From positions 1 through 13,447 of the forward strand of contig JADHXT010000057.1 of assembly GCA_016782825.1 (NCBI GenBank): DNA of 13,447 bases, in the 5' to 3' direction. Each line of letters starts with the position of its first letter. Positions within the stretch are counted from its first letter, which is position 1. Under the pieces are notes generated by a model, which saw only the letters and a program-made list of their open reading frames with translations, searched no databases and had not been told where the DNA came from. This document shows positions 7,342-13,447 of the stretch, piece by piece. The position numbers and the translations under genes were made by a program. This DNA is from Candidatus Brocadiia bacterium (lineage in GTDB: Bacteria; Planctomycetota; PUPC01; DSUN01).

Positions 7342-9198
7342 TCACCCATACACCGGGCCGAGCTTCTGGCAGACGAGGAAGTCGTTCTGGCCGTAGCGGT
7401 CCCACATGGTGGGGCGGAAGAGCTGGTCGGTGGGCACGTTGTGCATGTCGACGGGGATGCGGAGCATGGCGTTGAGGGTGATGAGGTCGGCGCCGATGAG
7501 GCCGAAGCTGTTGGCGTCGTGGTTGGGGCCGATGCGGCTCATGTACTCGTAGCTGGTCATGCCGCGGGGCGTCCAGTAGGTCTCGGGCCAGGTCTTGTCG
7601 GTGACGTTGCTGATGTGGTTGGCCACCTTTTTGGGCAGCTCGACGGTCTCGCCCTCGACGACGGAGCAGGTCATCTCGCCGCCGACCATGTTGTAGCGGT
7701 AGGCGGTCATGGGGATGCCGCCGGGCGTGCGGTAGTGGCTGGAGAGGCCGTCGCCGGGGAAGTAGGTGAGCTCGGCGCCCATGTAGGTGGTGCCTTCGAT
7801 GGCGCCGGCCATGAGCTTCTTCTGGAGGGCCTTGCTGCGGCGGATGGCGTTCCAGGCTTCGGCGGGGTGCCTGTCGGCGCCGCCCTTGACGAGGCCGAGC
7901 ACGTCGATGGCGTAGTCGAGGGCGCCGGCGCCGCTGTTGCGCTTGTCGATGATGCCGCGGGGCACGATGTCGCCCACGTCGATGCCGGTGGCGGCGTGGA
8001 TGCTCTCGGGCGTCCAGTTGGTGCGGATGTCGGCGAAGAGCTGCGCCATGCCGCCGGTGAGGAGGCTGGCGATGAGCATGCCCGCGCCGTTCTTCGAGTC
8101 GTTCTCGGTGGCAACGATGTAGGGCGCGCGGAAGCCATTCCAGTCGAAGGAGCTGTTGAGGAGGCTCTCGGCGACGTCGAAGTTGGGGTAGAGGTCGGTC
8201 CACTGCCGCTGGCCCTGGGTGCCGGCGGCGATGGCGTTGGCGCCCTGGGCGTGCTCGAGGTCGGCCTTGAAGCCCTGCTTGCGGCCCACGGCGGGGTCGG
8301 CGAGGCGGGGGTTGCCGATCATGAGGTCGCGGACGATGAGCGCCATCTTGCAGCACTCCACCACGAGCTTGTCCTTGGGGAGCGGGCGCTTGCCCTTGCC
8401 GAAGTCGAGCTTGAACTGCTTGAGGAACTTGACGGCCTTGGCGAGTTCCTCGTGGTCGTAGAGGCCGCGGGCCATGCGGCCCTGGAGTCCCACCATGTCG
8501 TAGCTCACGGTGCCCATGCCCAGGTAGTGGAGCATGGCGTTGCGGCGCACGTCGGAGCCGATGATGCCCATGGACACGGAGCCTACGCTGAGGTAGTTTT
8601 TTCCGCGCATCTCGGCCACGGCCACGGCGCAGCGGGCGAAGCGGAGCAGGCGCTCGGCCACGAAGGGGGAGAGGAGGCCGCTCTCGTCCTCGAGGTCGGG
8701 CGAGTAGACGCAGAAGATGGGGCGGCCCTTCTCGTCCATGGCGGCGGTGAATGCCTTGAGCCACACGGCGCCGGGACGGTCGGTCTGGTTGAGGCCGTAG
8801 GCGCACTGCTGCCACTCGGTGGAGCCGATGCCCTGGCAGGCGCTCATGAGCTCGTCGCTATAGGCCCAGGAGCGGCTGAGAAAGATGTTGACGCTCACAC
8901 CCTGCTCGGTGTAGTACTGCTGGGCGATGGCACCGGTGCGGGGGCCATAGACGATTTCGGGGGCCACCACCACGCGGACGGGCGTGCCGTCGGGGAGGGA
9001 GACGCTCCTGGCGATCAGGTCGTAGACCTTCTCGGTCATCCGCCAGGTTTTCTCGACGTTGGACTCGTAGGCACCCCTGCGGCCATCGGCCACGGGGGTG
9101 AGGGCGATGGTGGGCACGTGGCCGACGAGGCGGCGGGCCGACTTGGCGAAGGTGCGCTCGCCTGCCGCGAGGGCGTCGAATCGGGGCTTTGCTGCCAT
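7342..9198 (-). CDS. fucI: L-fucose isomerase
   Basis: The enzyme interconverts L-fucose and L-fuculose, and often D-arabinose and D-ribulose, in the cytoplasm using Mn2+. At 618 residues it is slightly longer than the E. coli enzyme (591). The metal ligands of E. coli FucI (Glu337, Asp361, His528) appear to align with Glu365 in ATENDSKNG, Asp390 in QLFADIRTNW and His560 in GPNHDANSFG, with nearly the same spacing. The family C-terminus is clear: NAMLRIPVDMHNV, then FRPTMWDRYGQNDF and CQKLGPVYG. There is no signal peptide. The ATG at 9198 has AAAGGA about ten bases upstream and a strong promoter further up. No fuculokinase, aldolase or permease is in the window, so the pathway partners must lie elsewhere. 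Substrate choice between fucose and D-arabinose cannot be decided from sequence. Confidence 0.9.
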   Translation of the reverse strand: MAAKPRFDALAAGERTFAKSARRLVGHVPTIALTPVADGRRGAYESNVEKTWRMTEKVYDLIARSVSLPDGTPVRVVVAPEIVYGPRTGAIAQQYYTEQGVSVNIFLSRSWAYSDELMSACQGIGSTEWQQCAYGLNQTDRPGAVWLKAFTAAMDEKGRPIFCVYSPDLEDESGLLSPFVAERLLRFARCAVAVAEMRGKNYLSVGSVSMGIIGSDVRRNAMLHYLGMGTVSYDMVGLQGRMARGLYDHEELAKAVKFLKQFKLDFGKGKRPLPKDKLVVECCKMALIVRDLMIGNPRLADPAVGRKQGFKADLEHAQGANAIAAGTQGQRQWTDLYPNFDVAESLLNSSFDWNGFRAPYIVATENDSKNGAGMLIASLLTGGMAQLFADIRTNWTPESIHAATGIDVGDIVPRGIIDKRNSGAGALDYAIDVLGLVKGGADRHPAEAWNAIRRSKALQKKLMAGAIEGTTYMGAELTYFPGDGLSSHYRTPGGIPMTAYRYNMVGGEMTCSVVEGETVELPKKVANHISNVTDKTWPETYWTPRGMTSYEYMSRIGPNHDANSFGLIGADLITLNAMLRIPVDMHNVPTDQLFRPTMWDRYGQNDFLVCQKLGPVYG

Positions 9199-9261
9199 GG
9201 TCCGGGTTTCCTTTCGCTGGAGGAACTGGGATGTGGCTCTGGAACATATTAGCGACTTATA

Positions 9262-9291
9262 GTATTATGAGTAACATGTGCGGGCTGTCAA
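9262..9291 (-). promoter_or_regulatory. promoter of fucI
   Basis: On the minus strand a perfect -35 TTGACA (9291-9286) and a -10 TAATAC (9267-9262) are 18 bases apart, in an AT-rich patch unlike the surrounding DNA. The leader to the ATG at 9198 would be about 57 bases. The -10 lies within an imperfect palindrome (9256-9271, CTTATA...TATGAG), which could be an operator. Confidence 0.65.
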
Positions 9292-9299
9292 GGCGTCCA

Positions 9300-9331
9300 G
9301 CCGCCGGTTGGCGGCACAAGAGTCCAATTGG
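9300..9331. promoter_or_regulatory. inverted repeats between divergent promoters
   Basis: Between the two back-to-back -35 boxes lie a perfect six-base stem GCCGCC-GGTT-GGCGGC (9300-9315) and the eight-base palindrome CCAATTGG (9324-9331), which stops two bases before the rightward -35. Their position suits regulator binding, but no regulator gene is in the window and no family can be assigned. Confidence 0.35.
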
Positions 9332-9333
9332 GC

Positions 9334-9363
9334 TTGACACACCTTGGCGGCCGACGGTAGAAT
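9334..9363 (+). promoter_or_regulatory. promoter of the rightward four-gene row
   Basis: TTGACA (9334-9339, perfect -35) and TAGAAT (9358-9363, one mismatch to TATAAT) are spaced by 18 bases. Transcription would begin near 9370 and leave a leader of about 60 bases before the ATG at 9431, which carries AGGAGA five bases upstream. This is the clearest promoter in the window. Confidence 0.75.
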
Positions 9364-9430
9364 ACTCAAGAGACTACGCGCGCGGATCCGTGCTGACGGC
9401 GTGCGCCACAGCCCCAACTAGGAGACCGAG

Positions 9431-10675
9431 ATGGCAACCCGCCGTATCTCGCGCGGCCGCGGTGGCTCGCCCGTTCCTATCATCGTGCTGTCGGTGATCA
9501 TCGTCGGCTTGATCGCAAGCACGGTGGTGCTGGGCATGAAGGCCAGCCAGCTCCAGGACGACTTCGACGGCCTGGCAGTCCAGCTCAGGGATGCGAAGAG
9601 CCAACGACAGAGCGATCTGAAGGACTTTCGAAACTACGAAAACCTCGTGGGCCTCGACCACGAGGCCGCCAAGGCCGACTTCGCCAAGCTCAAGCAGGAG
9701 CTGATGGACAAGGCCGCCCTCGAGGGCGAAGACCGCACCACCCCGCCCGACACCATGAAGAACCTGCTGCGACGCTACGCCGACCGCTGCGCGCTGCTCG
9801 ATACCCAGGTGCGCGACCGCACCCAGGAGCTCGGCACCAGCCGCAAGGAGAGCCGGGAGCTTGAGCTGCGCGCCGAAGCCGTCGAGAAGTCCAAGCAAGA
9901 GGAAGCCCAGAAGGCCACCGAACGCCACACGACCCTCCAGGGCGAGAAGGAGAAGGTGGAGGGCGTGCTCCGCGACACCAGCCAGAAGCTCAGCGGCGAC
10001 ATCGAAAAGCTCAAGGCCGAGAAGCAGCAGCTCCAGACCAAGCTCGACGCGCTCGAGAAAGACGTCCAGCTTGCCCGCAAGACCGTGCAGCAGAAAGACG
10101 AACTCATCGACAAGCTGCGCAACCCGGTGAAGCCGAAGGTGCAGCTCGTGGACATCAAGACCACGCGCGAGCCTGTCGACGGCAAGGTGCTCACCGTGGA
10201 GCCCGATGGCGAGTATGTGATGATCGACGTGGGCCGCCGCGACTGGGTGAGCGAAGGCATGGAGTTCCGCGTCTTCGACGAGACCAACCCCGAGGCGCGG
10301 AAGGAAAAGGGCCGCATCCAGGTGCGCCGCGTGTACGACACCATCTCGCAGGCCAAGATCCTCGACCAGGACCCCCTCGACCCGATGCTGCGCGACATGG
10401 CGATCATCAACCCCGCGTTCAGCCGCGGCCGCCAGCTCAAGTTTGTCCTTGAGGGCCGCTTCATCGAGCCCAACCTCGAGCGCCTGCTTGGGCGGTACCC
10501 GTGCAACATCGAGCGCGAGGTCACCCCCGAAACCGACTACTTCGTCGTCGGCGAGGCCAAGAGGCGCCCTGGCGAGCCCAGTTGGAAGGATAGCCCGCAG
10601 TACGGAAACGCGCTGAAGTACAAGGTCGATGTCTTGAAGGAACGCGAGCTGCTCCGCTACCTTGGCGAGCGTTGA
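9431..10675 (+). CDS. membrane-anchored coiled-coil protein with BRCT-like C-terminus
   Basis: No named gene is recognised. A basic N-terminus (RRISRGRGG) precedes one membrane helix (about 15-37), so the protein is a single-pass anchor, probably N-in with the rest outside the cytoplasm, though the topology is inferred. Residues about 40-230 are heptad-rich and charged (Glu, Lys, Gln, Leu), a long coiled coil. From 238 to 330 comes a beta-rich module: GKVLTVEPDGEYVMIDVG, then VSEGMEFRVFDE and GRIQVRRVYDTISQAKIL, resembling small barrel modules. The last 75 residues (about 336-412) run FVLEGRF...VTPETDYFVVGE...ALKYKVDVLKERELLRYLG, the strand-helix order and TDYFVVG signature expected of a BRCT-like fold. 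The start is secure: AGGAGA five bases upstream of the ATG, and a strong promoter before it. It is the first gene of a probable operon; the next start is 42 bases on. Confidence 0.87.
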   Translation: MATRRISRGRGGSPVPIIVLSVIIVGLIASTVVLGMKASQLQDDFDGLAVQLRDAKSQRQSDLKDFRNYENLVGLDHEAAKADFAKLKQELMDKAALEGEDRTTPPDTMKNLLRRYADRCALLDTQVRDRTQELGTSRKESRELELRAEAVEKSKQEEAQKATERHTTLQGEKEKVEGVLRDTSQKLSGDIEKLKAEKQQLQTKLDALEKDVQLARKTVQQKDELIDKLRNPVKPKVQLVDIKTTREPVDGKVLTVEPDGEYVMIDVGRRDWVSEGMEFRVFDETNPEARKEKGRIQVRRVYDTISQAKILDQDPLDPMLRDMAIINPAFSRGRQLKFVLEGRFIEPNLERLLGRYPCNIEREVTPETDYFVVGEAKRRPGEPSWKDSPQYGNALKYKVDVLKERELLRYLGER

Positions 10676-10717
10676 AACACCGCTCTGCTCCACACAACCG
10701 GCTGCGGGGTGCATTCC

Positions 10718-11431
10718 ATGAGTCGTGACCGCGAAGACCCCTGGGATTTCGAGCCGTGGGAGCCCCCCCCGTACGGCGGGGCCGACCGCGACTCATGGGA
10801 CGAGGACGACTGGGAGGCACACCTCGCCCGGCAGGATGTGTTGAGCGCCAAGTACCAGGAGCTCTTCGAGACACTCCACGAGCATCCCGAGCGCGACGGT
10901 ATCATCGCCGCCGAGATGCAGTGGAACCTGCCCGAGGACGTGGTGCTCGGCGACATTGGCTGCGGCGAGTGCCAGGATGAACTCCCCGGCGAATTCCCCG
11001 ACGAACTCCTCGACGAAGACGACGACCCCGCGTGCGATGCGTGCGGCTGCTGCGAGCTCGACGGCATCCCGGCCTTCAGTCGCGCACACGACTACGCGGT
11101 GCTCCTCGAACGCGATATCCTGGACCGCCTGCCTGATGCCGACGAGGACGAGGACGCCGACCAGGTGCTGCGTGCCGCCGGCGACGCGGTCGAGCAGGTG
11201 GCCAGCGGCCATTCCGTGGGGTACGAGCGCGAAACCCTGTGTGGCAACATCGCCTACTGCCGCCGCGCCCTCGCCAGCCTCGCCGAGTGCCTCGACGGCC
11301 TCCGCCAGCTCCGCGAACGGGGAGCGCTCGCGCCCGACGAAGCAGCCCGGTTCCTCGCCACGGGCCAGGACGTGCGCGACGCCATCGCGCAGCGGATCGA
11401 AGACCTCCGCAGCCGCGTGTGGTGGCAGTAG
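10718..11431 (+). CDS. acidic Cys-containing hypothetical protein
   Basis: This gene belongs to no family I recognise. The ATG at 10718 is chosen over an in-frame GTG at 10709 because the GGGG that can serve as ribosome site (10706-10709) overlaps that GTG. The 237-residue product is strongly acidic, especially at 20-32, 87-105 and 139-147 (runs of Asp and Glu), and has no signal peptide or membrane helix, so it is probably cytoplasmic. A possible metal site is CGEC (82-85) followed by CDACGCC (106-112), a CxxC-x20-CxxCxCC pattern; further Cys at 175, 181 and 191 lie in a helical C-terminal half. The high-GC codon pattern matches the flanking genes. It sits between the coiled-coil gene and the flavoprotein gene on the same strand, and a strong hairpin follows its stop. 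Zinc or Fe-S binding is a guess from spacing only. Confidence 0.8.
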   Translation: MSRDREDPWDFEPWEPPPYGGADRDSWDEDDWEAHLARQDVLSAKYQELFETLHEHPERDGIIAAEMQWNLPEDVVLGDIGCGECQDELPGEFPDELLDEDDDPACDACGCCELDGIPAFSRAHDYAVLLERDILDRLPDADEDEDADQVLRAAGDAVEQVASGHSVGYERETLCGNIAYCRRALASLAECLDGLRQLRERGALAPDEAARFLATGQDVRDAIAQRIEDLRSRVWWQ

Positions 11432-11461
11432 AGCGCCGATGCACGCGCCGCATGGCGCTCT
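11430..11461 (+). terminator. strong intergenic hairpin after the acidic-protein gene
   Basis: AGAGCGCC (11430-11437) pairs perfectly with GGCGCTCT (11454-11461). Inside it ATGC (11439-11442) pairs with GCAT (11450-11453), giving 12 base pairs with one bulged G and a seven-base loop. It overlaps the stop codon of the acidic-protein gene and is followed by a C-rich stretch, not a T-run. It could be a partial terminator, an RNA-stability hairpin or an attenuator before the flavoprotein gene. Confidence 0.4.
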
Positions 11462-11491
11462 CGTCCCCTCCCTGATAAGTGGGGCTGGGCT

Positions 11492-12919
11492 GTGAAGCAG
11501 GAAGTCACCTCGACGGACGTTCTGATCCTCGGCGGCGGCGGCGCTGGGCTCCGCGCGGCGATCGAGGCACGCCGCCTGGGCGCCGAGGTGCTGCTGCTCT
11601 CGAAGGCTCCCGCCGGGGGCGCATCCTGCACGTCGCATGGTGCCGGCTACCTGACCTATTGCGCCGCGGGCGCGCGCGACGAGCTGCGCCGCCAAGTGCT
11701 TGCCATCGGCGGCTACGTCAACGACCGTGCGATGCTCGAGGCATTCGTCGAGGATGTTCCGACGCGGATACCCGAGCTGGCGGCGTACGGTGTCGCGCTG
11801 GCCCGCGAGGACGTTCTCCCCGGCCTCGGCTACTGGCGGACGGCCGGCGCGGAGGGCCAGCGCGCGGGCTACGGTCTCACCGCGCCCTTGAGGAAAGCCG
11901 TTGACGACAGCGGCGCGGCCGTGCTCGACGGCGCCTCGGCCACCCGCCTGCTCGTCGCCGGCGGCGCCGTCGTTGGGGCCGTGGCCTACCAGCCTTCGAC
12001 CGACTCTCTGCTCGCGATCGCGGCCAGCGCCACGGTGTTGGCCACCGGGGGCGGCGCGGCGCTTTGGGCGCGGTCGGACAATCCACGCGGCACCACCGGC
12101 GACGGCTTTGCCCTCGCCTTGGACGCGGGAGCCGCCCTGGCGAATATGGAGTTTGTGAGCTTCCAGTGTCCTGACGTTCCAGCGATTCTTGACGGCACGG
12201 CCGACCGTGGCGAGGCGCTCGAGCGCGGCGCCGCCCACTACTTTCTGGGCGGCGTGGCGACCGACGGCCACGGCCGGACAGCGGTGCCCGGGCTGCTGGC
12301 CGCGGGCGAGGTGGCTTGCGGCCCGTTTGGTGCGGCGCGTCTCGGCGGCGCCGCGTTCGCCGAGATCATCGTCTTTGGCGCCAGGGCCGGTGGCCGCGCG
12401 GCCGAGCGCGCCGCGGCCTCGCGGCGGCCCTCGGTGCCGCCAGGGGTGATCGGCGCGGAAGCCGAGCGGCTCGGCCGGCTCCGCGGCAACAGCGGAGGGC
12501 CTTCGGCCGCCGAGTTGCGCCGACGCTTGGCCGAGGTCATGTGGTCACACGCAGGGCTGGTGAAGGACGCGCCGTCGCTCGGGCGAGCCGCGCACGCGGT
12601 CGAGGCCCTCGGCCAGGAGGTCGCCGCCGTGTCCGCAGAGAATCCTGACGACTTGCTGCTTGCCGAGCAGACGCGGCTGTCTTGTCTCACGGCGCGGGAG
12701 GTAGTGCGGGCCTCGCTGTGGCGCGAGGAGAGCCGCGGCGCCTTCTGGCGCCTCGACCACCCCCGGCCGGACAACTCCCGCTGGTTGCTCAGCCGCCGCG
12801 TGCGCCTCGAGGAGGGCGAGCCGGCGGCGACCCTCACTCCCGCCAGCGTTCCCGCCGATGTTGGCCCGTCCGAGCCGCCGATTGGTGCCGGCTGCTTTGC
12901 GTACCTCACGTCTGCTTGA
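11492..12919 (+). CDS. FAD flavoprotein of fumarate reductase/aspartate oxidase family, short cap
   Basis: This is a soluble FAD-dependent oxidoreductase related to succinate dehydrogenase/fumarate reductase flavoproteins and L-aspartate oxidase. The dinucleotide motif is LILGGGGAGLRAAIEA (11-26), ATGGGAALW falls at 184-192, NPRGTTGDGFALA at 198-209 and NMEFVSFQ at 218-225. HYFLGGVATDGHGRT (249-263) and GLLAAGEVACGPFGAARLGG (267-286) complete the FAD domain, and ESRGAFWRLDHP (413-424) marks the helical C-terminal domain. Against L-aspartate oxidase, the stretch between MEF.QF and HY..GGV is only about 23 residues instead of roughly 100 or more, so most of the capping domain is absent. The usual HPT after QF reads CPD, GANR reads GAAR, and SRGAH reads SRGAF. 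The frame is intact, so this looks like a compact variant with unknown substrate, not a broken gene. The GTG start is required, because the first FAD strand begins at residue 9; GTGGGG lies upstream. Confidence 0.87.
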   Translation: MKQEVTSTDVLILGGGGAGLRAAIEARRLGAEVLLLSKAPAGGASCTSHGAGYLTYCAAGARDELRRQVLAIGGYVNDRAMLEAFVEDVPTRIPELAAYGVALAREDVLPGLGYWRTAGAEGQRAGYGLTAPLRKAVDDSGAAVLDGASATRLLVAGGAVVGAVAYQPSTDSLLAIAASATVLATGGGAALWARSDNPRGTTGDGFALALDAGAALANMEFVSFQCPDVPAILDGTADRGEALERGAAHYFLGGVATDGHGRTAVPGLLAAGEVACGPFGAARLGGAAFAEIIVFGARAGGRAAERAAASRRPSVPPGVIGAEAERLGRLRGNSGGPSAAELRRRLAEVMWSHAGLVKDAPSLGRAAHAVEALGQEVAAVSAENPDDLLLAEQTRLSCLTAREVVRASLWREESRGAFWRLDHPRPDNSRWLLSRRVRLEEGEPAATLTPASVPADVGPSEPPIGAGCFAYLTSA

Positions 12920-12933
12920 CACCGCAGATCGAT

Positions 12934-12950
12934 GCGGCTGGAGTAGCCGC
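12934..12950 (+). other. small hairpin upstream of the DUF58 gene
   Basis: GCGGCT (12934-12939) and AGCCGC (12945-12950) form a six-base stem with the loop GGAGT, in the 48-base gap between the flavoprotein stop and the DUF58 ATG. The loop shows GGAG, but it is about 24 bases from the ATG, too far for a normal ribosome site. No T-run follows, so termination is unlikely. It may be chance. Confidence 0.25.
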
Positions 12951-12967
12951 CTGCTCGCGGACCCGCC

Positions 12968-13447
12968 ATGCCCAGCGCCGAAGAATACCTGCGCCCCGAC
13001 GTGCTCGCCCAGGTCGCCCGCTTCGATCTGAAGGCCCGCTTCGTCATCGAAGGGTTCCTGGCGGGCCTTCACCGCAGCCCGCTCAAGGGCTTCTCCACCG
13101 AGTTCTCCGACTACCGGCGCTACACCCCGGGCGACGACCCGAAGACGATCGACTGGCGCGTCTTCGCCCGCACCAACCGCTACTTCGTGAAGCGCTACGA
13201 GGCGGAGACCAACCTCGAGTGCCACCTGGTGCTCGACGCCAGCGCATCGATGGGCTACGGCACGCGAGCGGTCACCAAGCTGGAATACGCCACCTACATG
13301 GCGGCGGCGCTGGCCTACCTGATGGTCAGGCAGCACGACGCCGTGGGCCTCATCACCCTCGGCACTTCGATCCGCCACGTGGTGCCGCCCAAGAGCAAGC
13401 GGGTGCACGTGTTCCGCCTGTTGCAGATCCTCAGCAAGATCCGCCCC
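12968..13447 (+). CDS. DUF58 domain protein, 3' end missing
   Basis: The first 160 residues run off the window end in frame. Hallmarks of DUF58 are clear: GLHRSPLKGFSTEFSDYR (33-50), RYTPGDDPKTIDWRVFAR (51-68), then FVKRYEAETN (73-82). They are followed by a von Willebrand A-like metal site start, LVLDASASMGYG (87-98; DxSxS at 90-94). Family members are usually cytoplasmic or membrane-associated partners of MoxR-type AAA+ ATPases, often in operons with further vWA and membrane proteins, and are linked to envelope or metalloprotein maturation. Here no MoxR gene precedes it in the window; the gene before it is the cap-less flavoprotein, 48 bases away. The ATG at 12968 lacks a good ribosome site, so translation may depend on coupling. 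A MoxR gene could lie just upstream of the row in other genomes or downstream of this edge. Confidence 0.92.
   Translation, partial: MPSAEEYLRPDVLAQVARFDLKARFVIEGFLAGLHRSPLKGFSTEFSDYRRYTPGDDPKTIDWRVFARTNRYFVKRYEAETNLECHLVLDASASMGYGTRAVTKLEYATYMAAALAYLMVRQHDAVGLITLGTSIRHVVPPKSKRVHVFRLLQILSKIRP

Noticed and set aside
7441..9252. 603-codon plus-strand frame opposite fucI
   Set aside because: The translation is dominated by Gly, Ala, Val, His and Glu and mirrors the fucI codons; fucI has complete family motifs and its own promoter and ribosome site.
9374..10714. 446-codon minus-strand frame opposite the coiled-coil gene
   Set aside because: The Leu/Val/Ala-rich translation arises from the antisense of Glu/Lys/Gln codons; there is no ribosome site, and it spans the strong rightward promoter.
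10793..12271. 492-codon minus-strand frame across the acidic-protein and flavoprotein genes
   Set aside because: It crosses an intergenic hairpin and is antisense to a clear FAD-binding protein; the translation has no recognisable domain.
12934..12950. Hairpin as a terminator after the flavoprotein gene
   Set aside because: It has only six base pairs and no T-run, and the next gene starts 18 bases later on the same strand, so it is listed only as a small hairpin.

Overview
The window is GC-rich and gene-dense, with long open frames and no untranslated gap over about 300 bases. It looks like a chromosomal piece from a planctomycete or a related PVC-type or environmental bacterium. The basis is family content: a PQQ-type beta-propeller protein with the HHRC...RNKATDR pattern, two Tat-exported Gfo/Idh/MocA oxidoreductases, an L-fucose isomerase and a DUF58 protein. 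This assignment is inference from family habits, not from a marker gene. No rRNA, tRNA, CRISPR array, transposase or phage gene was seen.

Layout. Bases 3-2114 (+) hold the 3' part of a large beta-propeller protein. It ends 15 bases from a convergent Tat-dependent Gfo/Idh/MocA oxidoreductase (2130-3464, -). That gene shares a 184-base divergent promoter region with a second, distinct Gfo/Idh/MocA oxidoreductase (3649-4887, +). Next comes an island of visibly lower GC, about 4888-7341, holding one gene (4957-7170, -) for a four-helix membrane protein of unknown family. L-fucose isomerase (7342-9198, -) follows and restores the high-GC composition. A second divergent promoter region (9199-9430) has near-consensus promoters on both strands. 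From it a rightward gene row begins: a membrane-anchored coiled-coil protein with a BRCT-like end (9431-10675), an acidic cysteine-containing protein (10718-11431), a flavoprotein of the fumarate reductase/L-aspartate oxidase family lacking most of its capping domain (11492-12919), and the start of a DUF58 protein (12968 to the edge).

How the genes may work together. The left half fits exported or periplasmic sugar and polysaccharide metabolism: two secreted NAD(P)-type oxidoreductases and a propeller, with fucose isomerase for intracellular deoxysugar or pentose use. The right half is an apparent operon of mostly uncharacterised proteins with gaps of 42, 60 and 48 bases. Its joint role cannot be read from sequence, although the DUF58 and membrane coiled-coil proteins suggest the cell envelope.

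The points most worth a second look are the orphan membrane protein in the GC-poor island, the cap-less flavoprotein, the membrane coiled coil with a BRCT-like C-terminus, and a short GGCAAT-type repeat lodged between two propeller domains.
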